DNA of 42,531 nucleotides from Actinacidiphila paucisporea (GCF_900142575.1 NZ_FRBI01000042.1:1-42531), one strand, 5' to 3'. Shown: positions 7,536 to 15,806, counted from the first letter of the stretch. Translations and numbers: made by a program. Notes: a model not told the origin generated them from the letters alone.

Positions 7536-8362
7536 CCACCGCACGCGACGGCTGGGACATGCCGATCAGCGAGGACCAGCTCGCCCGTCTCACCCGCGAC
7601 ATGGAAACCGCCCACCGCGACACTCTGCCGGCCATGCGCGCCGGCGCGGTGGATCTCGCCGCGGACATCCGCGACACCCGCGGCGGGCCCCAGGGCGCCC
7701 CGCGGGACCCGGGCCGCCGCCGCTTCCTGACCGGCACCGGCGGCCTCGCGGCCGCCATGGCGCTGGCCGCGTGCTCCAGCAGCGACAAGCAGGGCTCGGG
7801 CTCGCCGTCGAAGGGCGCCGGGGCCGCGCCGTCCCCCTCCGGGTCCGCCAAGAGCCGCTACACCGGCGACCTGAAGGTCGTCGCGCTCGCGGTGGCGCTG
7901 GAGAACCAGGCCGTCGGCGCCTACCAGGCCGCCCTCGCCGCGGCCAAGGCGGGCAAGCTCGGTACGGTGCCGCCGGCCGTCGCCACCTTCGTGACCACGG
8001 CGATGGCGCAGCACTCCGACCACGCCAAGGCGTGGAACTCGGTGCTCACCGGCGCCGGCGTGCCCGCGATCCACGACGTGCCGCTGAGCAACCAGCCCGC
8101 GACCCTGGCGGCGCTCGGCAAGGCCACGACGGTGACCGACGTGGCGAAGCTGGCGCTCCAGCTGGAGGACCAGGCCGCGCAGACGTACCTGTTCGCCACC
8201 TACAACGTGAGCGCGGCGGCCGGTGTCGCGACCGCGGCGAGCATCGCCCCGGTGGAGGCGATGCACGCGGCGATCCTGCACTTCGTCCTCGGCCAGTACC
8301 CGGTACCGGACGACTTCCTGCCGGTCGACAAGGCGGCCGACCCCGCGCTCCTGACCGTCTGA
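7532..8362 (+). CDS. Exported ferritin-like domain lipoprotein 2
   Basis: A 276-residue paralogue of the preceding protein. Residues about 62-82 read GRRRFLTGTGGLAAAMALAA then Cys, combining a Tat motif (RRRFLTG) with a lipobox (LAAC), so it is predicted to be a Tat-exported lipoprotein on the outer face of the membrane. The ferritin-like helices contain VALENQAVGAYQAALAAAK, AQHSDHAKAWNSVL, ALQLEDQAAQTYLFATY and APVEAMHAAILHFV. The GTG start at 7532 overlaps the upstream TGA (GTGA), indicating translational coupling. A perfect hairpin at 8405-8436 ends the operon. A metal-binding role is inferred; no enzyme activity can be assigned. Confidence 0.8.
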   Translation: MTTARDGWDMPISEDQLARLTRDMETAHRDTLPAMRAGAVDLAADIRDTRGGPQGAPRDPGRRRFLTGTGGLAAAMALAACSSSDKQGSGSPSKGAGAAPSPSGSAKSRYTGDLKVVALAVALENQAVGAYQAALAAAKAGKLGTVPPAVATFVTTAMAQHSDHAKAWNSVLTGAGVPAIHDVPLSNQPATLAALGKATTVTDVAKLALQLEDQAAQTYLFATYNVSAAAGVATAASIAPVEAMHAAILHFVLGQYPVPDDFLPVDKAADPALLTV

Positions 8363-8404
8363 CCCCGCGGGGCCGCCGGACGTGCGGGGCGGGCGAGCAG
8401 AAGA

Positions 8405-8436
8405 GGTGCCCGGCGGCCACGTGGCCGCCGGGCACC
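8405..8436 (+). terminator. Perfect palindromic terminator after ferritin-like operon
   Basis: A 32-base perfect palindrome (arms 8405-8420 and 8421-8436, GGTGCCCGGCGGCCAC and its complement) 42 bases after the stop. It probably acts for both strands. Confidence 0.7.
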
Positions 8437-8506
8437 CTTGGGCAGGGCTACCGCTTCCGCTTCACCGCGAGTGGGCCGTCTTCTGGGCCACGACCGCCAC
8501 GACCGG

Positions 8507-8686
8507 CTAGACCTGCTCAGGGGATGTGCGGGGCGGGCGGACCACGACCTTGCCGGAGGCGAGGTCTATCGGGCCTCGGCCCGGGTCGCCGCTGCTCTCG
8601 TCCTCGCGGAACAGCTCCAGCCGGTTGCGCTCGTCGTCGGTGTGCTTGCGCGAAGGCGCGAACAAATCTTCCAGGATGTTGAACAC
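8507..8686 (-). CDS. Small DUF6191-like protein (59 aa)
   Basis: A GTG at 8686 is preceded by GGGGAGG five bases upstream and opens a 59-residue frame. It begins MFNILEDLFAPSRKHTDDER, continues NRLELFREDESS, and has the core GDPGRGPIDLASGKVVVR. I recall this pattern from small conserved Streptomyces proteins annotated DUF6191, of unknown function. A longer frame to 8785 has an Arg/Gly-rich start that looks non-coding. It is soluble and has no signal peptide. Confidence 0.75.
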   Translation of the reverse strand: MFNILEDLFAPSRKHTDDERNRLELFREDESSGDPGRGPIDLASGKVVVRPPRTSPEQV

Positions 8687-8740
8687 CAAGACCTCCCCGG
8701 CAACCGGCGCTGTCCTGACCAGGCTACGCCCACGGCGCGT

Positions 8741-8777
8741 CGGGCGGCCCGGTCGCCGAAGCCGGCCGGACCGCCCG
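8741..8777 (-). terminator. Hairpin after the pectate lyase gene
   Basis: CGGGCGGCCCGG (8741-8752) pairs with CCGGACCGCCCG (8766-8777) with one mismatch and a 13-base loop. It starts 14 bases beyond the stop codon. Confidence 0.55.
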
Positions 8778-8791
8778 CTGCTCACCGAACG

Positions 8792-10642
8792 CTACGAGGT
8801 GGTCACCACGACGTTGTCGAAGTCGGCCGTGGCGTCCAGGGTGCCGACGCCGATCCTTCCGGTGCCGAAGGTGGTGTCGGTGGCGCTGACCACGGACTTC
8901 CCGTTGACGTAGCCGGTCAGGGTGCCGCCCTGCGCGGACAGCCGCAGGGTGTAGGGGACGCCGGTGCCGACGGTGAGGGAGACGCTGCCGAGCACCTTGC
9001 TCGAACCGCCCGAGACCCGTCGGATCTCCGCCTTGTTCGCGTCACGAAGGGTGAGCGCGTAGTAGTTGGAGGCGTCCTGGACGCGGGCGAGGACGGCGAC
9101 GTATTCGCCGGAGCCCTGGAAGAGCGTGGGGGTCACCGAGACCTGGACGCTCTGCGCCGACCAGGACGAGCCGGCCAGGGCGACCGCGCCGGTGGCCACG
9201 GTCGACTGGGTCAGCACGTGCGAGCCGCTGGAGCGCACCGCCCAGGAGCCGTCGGTGGTGGTCCAGCCGTTCGCGTTGCCGTCCTCGAAGTCGTCGGTGA
9301 ACAGCTGACCGCCGGTGGGCGGGGTCGTCGGCGGCGTGGTGGGGGGCGTGGTCGGCGGCGTGGTGGGGGGCGTCGTCGGCGGGGTGGTGGGGGGCGTGGT
9401 CCCGCCGGTGGTGCCGCCCGTGGAGCCGCCGGTCACGTGGGTGCCGCCGAAGGTGACGTCGAGAGTGCCGTCGGCGGCGAAGGACCAGCCCAGCGCGCCG
9501 CTGTAGGACGAGCAACGGGACCCGTTCGTACCGGCCCAGAACTGGTTCGAGCTGTCGGCGTCGCCGACGGTCTTGTCGTTCGACCCGCCGGCGCTGCGGC
9601 ACGAGGTGTTGCCGCGGAAGACCGACGTGCCCGCGTCGAAGGAGAAGTTGCGCTCGGTGTTGTCGATGCCGACATTGCTGGTGATCGTCATGTGGCCGGG
9701 GTTGCTGTTGTAGGTGAAGCCGTGCTTGCCGTTGTCGTAGGCGATGTTGCGCAGCACCACGTGGTTGACCTGGATGTCCTCGCCGCCGAGCTTGAAGCCG
9801 TTGCGGTCGCCGCTGGCGGCCTGGGTGCCGTCGGAGAGGGTGCCGTTGTCGTAGGAGAGCGAGTCCTCGATGGTCACCGGGCCGATCGGGCCGGTGTCGG
9901 TCTTGGTGTAGAGGTCCCAGCCGTCGTCGATGTTGTTGTGCGAGACGTCGTAGCGGAAGACGTTGCCGGTGCCGACGGTGAGCTTGGCGGCGAAGCCGTC
10001 GGCGTTCTCGCCCCCGCTGTCGACGTTGTCGTGCGACTCGGCGCTGATGACCAGGTTGTTCGACGGCCACTGGGCGTTCGGCGTGGTGGACGCGATTCGG
10101 CCGAGCTGGAGGCCGGTGTCGCGGTTGAAGGCGGTCACCGTGCGCTCGACGACGTTGTTGCTGCCGCCGACGTAGATGCCGTTGTCGCCGGCGCGCTGAA
10201 CGGTGATGCCGTACAGGTGCCAGTACGAGCCCATGAGCGCGAGCCCGCGGTTGGCCGGGTCCTCGGCCTGCGCGGAGAAGTCCAGGACCGGCTTCTCGCC
10301 CGGGTAGGCGGACAGCTCCTTGAGGGCGCCGGAGGAGCCGTTGTTGCCCGCCGCGATGGTGACCGTCTGCGCATAGCCGTACGTACCGCCGCGCAGGTAG
10401 ATCGTGCCGCCCGCGGTGATCCGGGTGATCGCCGAGGCGAGCGTCGTCGGCGCGGACTGCGTACCCGCGGCGCTGTCGGTGCCGCTCGGCGACACGAACA
10501 GCGCGTTGCTGTTGAGCTGCGGCTGCGCGGCGGCCGAGGTGGCGGCGTGGAGCGCGAGCAGCCCGGTGGACGCGAGAACGGCCGCGCCGACGGCGGCGGC
10601 GGCTTTCTGCCGGCGGGCAGGGGACTTGCGAAGGTGTTTCAC
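8792..10642 (-). CDS. Secreted PL9-like pectate lyase with C-terminal lectin-like module
   Basis: A 616-residue secreted enzyme. A Sec signal peptide (about 1-39, ending TSAAAQ) precedes a right-handed beta-helix (about 45-400) opening LFVSPSGTDSAAGTQSAPTT. Features of family 9 pectate lyases are GENADGFAAK (211-220), NNIDDGWDLY (236-245) and RNGFKLGG (280-287), whose Lys284 is a candidate catalytic base with nearby Asp residues for calcium. A (TTPP)n linker of about 30 residues, encoded by a 12-bp repeat (about 9318-9402), leads to a C-terminal beta-sandwich domain (about 452-616, DDFEDGNANGWTTTDGSW), probably carbohydrate-binding. It would cleave polygalacturonate by beta-elimination outside the cell. 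The gene diverges from the GH3 gene; LacI-type palindromes lie between them. Confidence 0.82.
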   Translation of the reverse strand: MKHLRKSPARRQKAAAAVGAAVLASTGLLALHAATSAAAQPQLNSNALFVSPSGTDSAAGTQSAPTTLASAITRITAGGTIYLRGGTYGYAQTVTIAAGNNGSSGALKELSAYPGEKPVLDFSAQAEDPANRGLALMGSYWHLYGITVQRAGDNGIYVGGSNNVVERTVTAFNRDTGLQLGRIASTTPNAQWPSNNLVISAESHDNVDSGGENADGFAAKLTVGTGNVFRYDVSHNNIDDGWDLYTKTDTGPIGPVTIEDSLSYDNGTLSDGTQAASGDRNGFKLGGEDIQVNHVVLRNIAYDNGKHGFTYNSNPGHMTITSNVGIDNTERNFSFDAGTSVFRGNTSCRSAGGSNDKTVGDADSSNQFWAGTNGSRCSSYSGALGWSFAADGTLDVTFGGTHVTGGSTGGTTGGTTPPTTPPTTPPTTPPTTPPTTPPTTPPTGGQLFTDDFEDGNANGWTTTDGSWAVRSSGSHVLTQSTVATGAVALAGSSWSAQSVQVSVTPTLFQGSGEYVAVLARVQDASNYYALTLRDANKAEIRRVSGGSSKVLGSVSLTVGTGVPYTLRLSAQGGTLTGYVNGKSVVSATDTTFGTGRIGVGTLDATADFDNVVVTTS

Positions 10643-10812
10643 GATGCTGAGACCTCTCGTCCGGAGGTGCGGTGTGGGGGGGCCGCCGTGGGGGCGGCGG
10701 ATCAGCGTGCATGAAGCGATTCGCGAAAGCGGTTACTAGCCTGCCTCGGCCCCCAGAAGGGCACGGCAGACCACCAGATGTCACGGGTGGGCCGTGACGC
10801 GGACCACAAATT

Positions 10813-10826
10813 AGCAAGCGCTTGCT
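10813..10826. promoter_or_regulatory. LacI-family-type operator palindrome between PL9 and GH3 genes
   Basis: AGCAAGCGCTTGCT is a perfect 14-bp palindrome with the central CG typical of LacI/GalR repressor sites. It is 171 bases from the pectate lyase start and about 100 bases before the GH3 promoter, so it could serve the lyase gene. The half-site differs from the CebR box nearby. Confidence 0.6.
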
Positions 10827-10927
10827 GTCGCGTCAACGCCCGCGCCGCCACCCGGCTGCACCGGTTAAGCCCGCGGCAGGCCACCGACCTGCGGGCGGGG
10901 CGGCACGGCGCGACAGCGGTACCACCC

Positions 10928-10959
10928 TTGACAGGGCCCGCACTCGCTGGCCTTATCTA
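10928..10959 (+). promoter_or_regulatory. Candidate promoter of the GH3 gene
   Basis: TTGACA (10928-10933) is a consensus -35. The AT-rich stretch CCTTATCTAT (10951-10960) provides the -10, though the spacer is 17 to 20 bases depending on the hexamer chosen. The operator at 10958-10975 overlaps the end of the -10 and the expected start site. Confidence 0.55.
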
Positions 10960-10975
10960 TGGGAGCGCTCCCATA
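10958..10975. promoter_or_regulatory. CebR-type operator
   Basis: TATGGGAGCGCTCCCATA is an 18-bp perfect palindrome containing TGGGAGCGCTCCCA, the known binding sequence of CebR, the cello-oligosaccharide-responsive LacI-family repressor of streptomycetes. It sits on the GH3 promoter, so the gene is expected to be induced by cellobiose or cellotriose. Confidence 0.85.
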
Positions 10976-11015
10976 CTCCATGGCCCCCCACGGCCTCCCC
11001 CCACACGGAGTCCCC

Positions 11016-13313
11016 ATGCCCAGACCGACCCTCCGCAGAGCGGGCGTCGCCGTCGGCGCCGTCCTCGCGATGCTCTCCCTCACGAACGCGGCGGTGAACG
11101 CCACCGCCGCCACCACGAACGCCCGCACGGACACGCAGACGAACGCCGCCGCGAGCGCGTCCGGACTGCCCTATCAGGACCCCTCGCTGCCGGTGGCGCA
11201 GCGGGTGAACGACCTGCTGGCGCGGATGTCGCTCGACGAGAAGGTCGGGCAGATGACGCAGGTCGACAGGACCGCGCTGGCCGGCGCGCCCAACGACCTG
11301 GCGGCGTACCGGATCGGCTCGGTGCTCTCGGGCGGCGGGTCGGCGCCGAGCAGCAACAACGCCGCGGGCTGGGCCGACATGTACGACGGCTTCCAGCGGA
11401 CCGCGCTGGGGACGCCGCTGGGCATCCCGATGATCTACGGGATCGACGCGGTGCACGGCGACAACAACGTCTACGGGGCCACGATCTTCCCGCACGACAT
11501 CGGGCTCGGCGCGACGCGCGACCCGGCGCTGGTGCAGCAGGTCGGGCGGGTCACCGCGGAGGAGGTGTCGGGGACCGGCATCGACTGGGACTTCGCACCC
11601 TGCCTGTGCGTGGCGCGCAACGACCGGTGGGGGCGGACGTACGAGTCGTTCGGCGAGAAGCCCGACCTGCCGTCGCAGATGACCACCGAGATCACCGGGC
11701 TGCAGGGCGAGACGCTGGGCGGCCCGGCCTCGGTACTGGCCACCGCCAAGCACTACATCGGTGACGGCGGCACGGACGGCGGGGTCAACGAGGGCAACAC
11801 GACCCTCTCGGAGGCGGACCTGCGGGCGATCCACCTGCCGCCGTTCAAGGCCGCCGTCGACCGCGGGGTCGGTGCGGTCATGGTCTCGTACAGCAGCTGG
11901 AACGGGGTCAAGGACCACGCCAACCAGTACCTGATCAGCACCCTGCTCAAGGGCGAACTCGGCTTCTCCGGCTTCGTCGTGTCGGACTGGGCCGGGATCG
12001 ACCAGATCGACGGGCGGGCCGGCTTCACGGCCGCCGAGGTGGCCACCGCCGTCAACGCCGGCATCGACATGGTGATGGTGCCGACCGACTACAAGTCGTT
12101 CGTCGCGGACCTGAAGAGCGATGTCAGCAGCGGCGCGGTGACGACGGCGCGGATCGATGACGCCAACCGGCGCATCCTCACCAAGAAATTCCAACTCGGG
12201 CTTTTCGAGCACCCGTTGACCGACCGGTCGTACACCTCCACGGTCGGCTCGGCCGCGCACCGGGCGGTCGCGCGGCAGGCGGTGCGCGAGTCGCAGGTGC
12301 TGCTGAAGAACGACGGCGGCGTGCTGCCGCTGGCCAAGTCGGCGAAGGTCTTCGTGGCCGGCAAGTCCGCCGACGACATCGGCAACCAGAGCGGCGGCTG
12401 GACGATCAGCTGGCAGGGTTCCAGCGGCGCGATCACCCCGGGGACGACGATCCTGCAGGGCATCAGGTCCGCGGTGAACAACGCCTCGCAGGTGACGTAC
12501 AGCAAGACCGGTGACGGCATCGACGGGTCGTACGCCGCCGCGGTCGCGGTCATCGGCGAGACCCCGTACGCCGAGGGCAGCGGCGACCGCACCGGTTCGA
12601 TGGGCCTGGACCAGGCCGACCTGAGCGTGCTGGCCAAGCTGAAGGCCAGCGGTGTACCGGTGGTCACCGTGCTGGTGTCCGGCCGCCCGCTGGACGTCGC
12701 GGCCCAACTCCCCGACTGGAAGGCCCTGCTGGCCGCGTGGCTGCCCGGCACCGAGGGCAACGGCGTCTCCGACGTGCTCTTCGGCGACTACGCGCCCACC
12801 GGCAAGCTGCCGATGTCGTGGATGCAGAGCGCGTCGCAGGAGCCGATCAACGACGGCGACGGCAAGACGCCGCTCTTCCCGTACGGCTTCGGGCTGACGT
12901 ACGCCGGCACGCCGCCGACAACCCCGCCGCCGACGACCCCGCCGCCCACCACTCCCCCGCCGACGACCCCGCCGCCCACGACGCCTCCCCCGACCACCCC
13001 GCCGCCCACCGGGTCCGGCTGCACCGCCCAGTTCACGGTCACCAACGCCTGGTCCGGCGGCTTCCAGGCGAACGTGACCGTCGCCGACGCGGGGACGTCC
13101 GCGCTCGCCGGCTGGCGGGTCGCCTGGTCATCGCCGAGCGCGACGATCACCAGCCTGTGGAACGGCACCCTCACCCAGAGCGGCGCGAGCGTGACGGTGG
13201 CCAACGCCCCCTACAACGGCGCCGTCTCCCCCGGCGCCTCGGTCTCCTTCGGCTTCACCGCGAACGGCACCCCCGGCTCCCCGCTGCCGACGCCGGTCTG
13301 CACGGCGAGCTAG
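11016..13313 (+). CDS. Secreted GH3 beta-glucosidase with CBM2
   Basis: A 765-residue secreted glycoside hydrolase releasing glucose from beta-glucan oligosaccharides. The signal peptide is about residues 1-35. The GH3 N-terminal barrel follows, with KHYIGDGGTDGG (from Lys245) and the nucleophile Asp324 in VVSDWAG. The GH3 C-terminal domain contains GETPYAEGSGD (514-524), one of whose glutamates is the likely acid/base. A Pro/Thr linker of about 35 residues (nucleotides about 12912-13010) joins a C-terminal CBM2 (CTAQFTVTNAWSGGFQANVT ... TPVCTAS with its terminal cysteines) that binds cellulose. The overall form resembles barley ExoI-type exoglucanases. The ATG at 11016 has GGAG at 11007-11010; an in-frame ATG at 10959 lies inside the operator and is rejected. 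Regulation by CebR is likely. Confidence 0.9.
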   Translation: MPRPTLRRAGVAVGAVLAMLSLTNAAVNATAATTNARTDTQTNAAASASGLPYQDPSLPVAQRVNDLLARMSLDEKVGQMTQVDRTALAGAPNDLAAYRIGSVLSGGGSAPSSNNAAGWADMYDGFQRTALGTPLGIPMIYGIDAVHGDNNVYGATIFPHDIGLGATRDPALVQQVGRVTAEEVSGTGIDWDFAPCLCVARNDRWGRTYESFGEKPDLPSQMTTEITGLQGETLGGPASVLATAKHYIGDGGTDGGVNEGNTTLSEADLRAIHLPPFKAAVDRGVGAVMVSYSSWNGVKDHANQYLISTLLKGELGFSGFVVSDWAGIDQIDGRAGFTAAEVATAVNAGIDMVMVPTDYKSFVADLKSDVSSGAVTTARIDDANRRILTKKFQLGLFEHPLTDRSYTSTVGSAAHRAVARQAVRESQVLLKNDGGVLPLAKSAKVFVAGKSADDIGNQSGGWTISWQGSSGAITPGTTILQGIRSAVNNASQVTYSKTGDGIDGSYAAAVAVIGETPYAEGSGDRTGSMGLDQADLSVLAKLKASGVPVVTVLVSGRPLDVAAQLPDWKALLAAWLPGTEGNGVSDVLFGDYAPTGKLPMSWMQSASQEPINDGDGKTPLFPYGFGLTYAGTPPTTPPPTTPPPTTPPPTTPPPTTPPPTTPPPTGSGCTAQFTVTNAWSGGFQANVTVADAGTSALAGWRVAWSSPSATITSLWNGTLTQSGASVTVANAPYNGAVSPGASVSFGFTANGTPGSPLPTPVCTAS

Positions 13314-13473
13314 GGCCTGTCGTGTGGATCTCCGTGGAGGAAGGAGCGGTGCTCGGTGCGTGCAGCTGCAAGGCGGAGGAAGGAGGCGACGCGGAGCCGT
13401 CGTCGACTGACGACAACGCGGCAGATGTGCGTGCCGGGCGCCGCGACGCCGCGGAGATCCACACGACAGGCCC
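13313..13473. repeat. 161-bp element with 22-bp perfect terminal inverted repeats
   Basis: The ends 13313-13334 and 13452-13473 are exact inverted copies (outer part GGGCCTGTCGTGTGGATC). The interior has no coding sequence but several short palindromes (TGCAGCTGCA, GTCGTCGACTGACGAC). The left end includes the last base of the GH3 stop codon. Size and structure fit a MITE-like or intergenic repeat element. It may act as a terminator between the convergent GH3 and MFS genes. Confidence 0.7.
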
Positions 13474-13531
13474 CAGGGCCCGTCCGGCACGATCCGCCGG
13501 ACAGGCACCAGCCGGGCCGCTCAGCCGCGGT

Positions 13532-13568
13532 CCCCGTGGCGCCGGGTCTCTTGCCCGGCGCCGCGGGG
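13532..13568 (-). terminator. Terminator of the MFS exporter gene
   Basis: CCCCGTGGCGCCGGG (13532-13546) pairs with CCCGGCGCCGCGGGG (13554-13568), one mismatch, 7-base loop. It begins seven bases after the stop codon. Confidence 0.7.
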
Positions 13569-13575
13569 AGGGCGG

Positions 13576-15000
13576 TCAGGCCGCTGCCGCCGCCCCGGCG
13601 ATCTGTTCCGCGCTGGGGGCCAGGCGGGGCGAGAACAGGGTGACCACCAGGGTGCCGACGGTGAAGGCCGCCGCCACCAGCAGGCCGCGGTGGAAGCCGT
13701 CGACCAGGGCGTCGGACTGCGAGACGCCGCCGGCCAGCGCGTGGGTGGTGCGGGAGGTGGACAGCGTGGTGACCACGGCGAGCCCGACCGCGCCGCCGAC
13801 CTGCTGGAAGGCGGTGAAGACGCCGGAGGCGGCGCCCGCGTCGGCGTGGGTGACGTCGACGACCGCGGCGATCTGCGCGGGCACCGAGACGGCGATGATG
13901 CCGAGGCCGAAGAGGATCAGGCCCGGCATGATCTGGCTCGCGTAGGAGCCGGTGGCGTCGGCTCGGGAGAGCAGCACCAGGCCCGCCACGCTCAGCACGG
14001 TGCCCGCGAGCTGCACGGGCCGGGTGCCGAAGCGGGTGATCAGCGGGGTGGCGAGCACCGCGGCGCCGATGGCGGCGCCGCCCATCGGCAGGAATTCCAC
14101 CCCGGCCCGCAACGCGCTGTCGCCGCGCACCTGCTGGAGGAAGATCGCGGTCAGGAAGAACATCGACAGGAAGGCCGCGCCGGTCAGCGCGATGGCGGCG
14201 CCCGCGCTGCTCAGGGCGCGGGACCTGAGCAGCCGCATCGGCACCAGCGGGGTGTCGACGCGGGCCTCGACCACCAGGAAGGCGGCCAGCAGCAGCACTC
14301 CGCCGGCCAGGCAGCCGAGGACCTCGGCCGAGGTCCAACCGAGCGGTTCCGCGCGCACGACGGCGTAGACCACGCCGAGCAGCCCGCCGGTGGCCAGGAG
14401 CGCGCCGAGCGCGTCGAAGCCGCGGCGGCCGGCGTGCGGCCTGACGTGCGGGACGATCAGCGGGGTGGCGACGACCAGGGCGACCACGATCGGCACGTTG
14501 ACGATGAAGACCCAGCGCCAGCTGAGCGCGTCGACCAGGAAGCCGCCCGCGACCACGCCGAGGGTGCCGCCGAGACCGGCCAGGCCGCCCCAGACGCCCA
14601 TGGCGATGTTGCGCTCCCTGCCGTGCGGGAAGGTCACGGTGAGGATGCCGAGCGCGGCGGGCGAGAGCATCGCGCCGCCGAGGCCCTGGAGGGTGCGGGC
14701 CGCGATGAGCAGGCCGGGCGAGCCGGCGAGGCCGCCGGCCAGCGAGGTCACGCCGAAGAGGATCAGGCCGGTGACGAACACCCGGCGGGACCCGAGCAGG
14801 TCGGCGGCCCGGCCGCCGAGCAGCAGGAAGCCGCCGAAGACCAGGGTGTAGGCGCTGATCACCCATTGCAGGCCGTCGGCGGTGAAGCCCAGGTCGGACT
14901 GGATGTGCGGCAGAGCGACGTTCACGATCGTCACGTCGAGCACCACGATGAATTGGGCGAGGGCCAGCACGGTCAGAGTGGCCCAGGGACTGCGTCGCAT
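13576..15000 (-). CDS. MFS drug exporter, DHA2 (EmrB/QacA) family
   Basis: A 474-residue polytopic membrane protein with about 14 hydrophobic segments. It begins WATLTVLALAQFIVVLDVTI VNVALP, split here, the typical TM1 motif of DHA2 proton-driven multidrug exporters (LDxTIVNVALP). Motif A is seen as LGGRAADLLGSRR, and motif C-like glycines as LAGLGGTLGVVAGGFLVD. The gene is divergent from a TetR-family regulator, with three related inverted sequences in the 131-bp gap, the usual arrangement of a ligand-inducible efflux pump and its repressor. The exported compound is unknown. Confidence 0.88.
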   Translation of the reverse strand: MRRSPWATLTVLALAQFIVVLDVTIVNVALPHIQSDLGFTADGLQWVISAYTLVFGGFLLLGGRAADLLGSRRVFVTGLILFGVTSLAGGLAGSPGLLIAARTLQGLGGAMLSPAALGILTVTFPHGRERNIAMGVWGGLAGLGGTLGVVAGGFLVDALSWRWVFIVNVPIVVALVVATPLIVPHVRPHAGRRGFDALGALLATGGLLGVVYAVVRAEPLGWTSAEVLGCLAGGVLLLAAFLVVEARVDTPLVPMRLLRSRALSSAGAAIALTGAAFLSMFFLTAIFLQQVRGDSALRAGVEFLPMGGAAIGAAVLATPLITRFGTRPVQLAGTVLSVAGLVLLSRADATGSYASQIMPGLILFGLGIIAVSVPAQIAAVVDVTHADAGAASGVFTAFQQVGGAVGLAVVTTLSTSRTTHALAGGVSQSDALVDGFHRGLLVAAAFTVGTLVVTLFSPRLAPSAEQIAGAAAAA

Positions 15001-15017
15001 AGCAACCTCGGAGGAAT

Positions 15018-15097
15018 GTTTACAGCGTATGCTTACGGCGCCACCATACAGCCATTGTTTACTTTGTAAACAGGGACCGGATGTGTACGCTGTAGAC
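15018..15097. promoter_or_regulatory. Putative TetR operators between MFS and regulator
   Basis: TGTTTACTTTGTAAACA (15056-15072) is a perfect 7-bp inverted repeat with a 3-base spacer. GTTTACAGCGTA (15018-15029) and TACGCTGTAGAC (15086-15097) form an outer inverted pair (11 of 12) that shares the TTTAC/GTARAC half-sites and is nearly symmetric about the central one. The arrangement suggests binding by the adjacent TetR protein controlling both genes. Confidence 0.6.
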
Positions 15098-15131
15098 CGC
15101 AGGGGGGCTGTCGGGTGAAAGGTGAGCGGAC

Positions 15132-15806
15132 ATGGCGGCTCATAAGCGTTTGAACCGTGATGAACTGGTCACCACCGCACTGGCCGTCGCCGACGCCGAG
15201 GGCCTCCCCGCGGTGACCATCCGCCGGGTCGCCCAGCTGCACGGCGTCACCCCGATGGCCCTCTACCGGCACTTTCCCGACAAGGAGGGCCTGCTGGTCG
15301 CCCTCGCCGAACGGCTGCTGTCCGGCGCGGTGGTGCCCGAGCCCGACGAGCGGCCCTGGCACGAGCAGTTGCGCGACGTGCTCGGGAACTTCCTCGACGC
15401 CCTGCGCCCGCACCCCAACGCGGCGATGCTGGTCTTCAACGGCATGGTGACCACCGAGCCCGGACTGGCCGTCACCGAGCGCGCGCTGGCCCTGATGGCC
15501 CAGGGCGGCATGTCGGTGGAGCGCAGCGCGGACGCCGCGAGCCAGATCCTCGGCTCACTGGTCGCGCTGGCCATCGCCGAACCGGGGCGCGACCTCGGCC
15601 CCGACCCGGAGGCCAACGAGGACGCGGTCCGCGCCAAGCGCGCCGCCCTGCTCGCCCTGTCCCCGCGCCGCTACCCGCACATCGTCGCCGCCGCCGACGC
15701 GATGGCGGCCTGCGCCGACCAGCAACTGTACTTCGACCGGGGCGTCGACCTGATCGTCACCGGCGTACGGGACGCCGCCCGCGCCGAGACGGCCGACGCG
15801 CGCTGA
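15132..15806 (+). CDS. TetR/AcrR family transcriptional regulator
   Basis: A 224-residue repressor. Residues about 5-60 form the TetR helix-turn-helix (LVTTALAVADAEGLPAVTI, then RRVAQLHGVTPMALYRHF, PDKEGLL). The rest is an all-alpha ligand-binding and dimerisation domain, TetR_C type (RPWHEQLRDVLGNFLDAL onward). The ATG is preceded by AAAGGTGAG. The divergent DHA2 exporter is its likely target, and the operator-like repeats between them support this. The ligand is unknown. Confidence 0.87.
   Translation: MAAHKRLNRDELVTTALAVADAEGLPAVTIRRVAQLHGVTPMALYRHFPDKEGLLVALAERLLSGAVVPEPDERPWHEQLRDVLGNFLDALRPHPNAAMLVFNGMVTTEPGLAVTERALALMAQGGMSVERSADAASQILGSLVALAIAEPGRDLGPDPEANEDAVRAKRAALLALSPRRYPHIVAAADAMAACADQQLYFDRGVDLIVTGVRDAARAETADAR

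Noticed and set aside
9315..9410. CRISPR-like or satellite array from the regular 12-bp repeat
   Set aside because: There are no spacers. The repeat is inside the pectate lyase reading frame and encodes a Pro/Thr linker.
10959..11015. An in-frame ATG start of the GH3 gene at 10959
   Set aside because: It lies inside the CebR-type palindrome and near the -10 region, has no ribosome site, and would put 19 residues before a good signal peptide. ATG 11016 has GGAG at the right distance.
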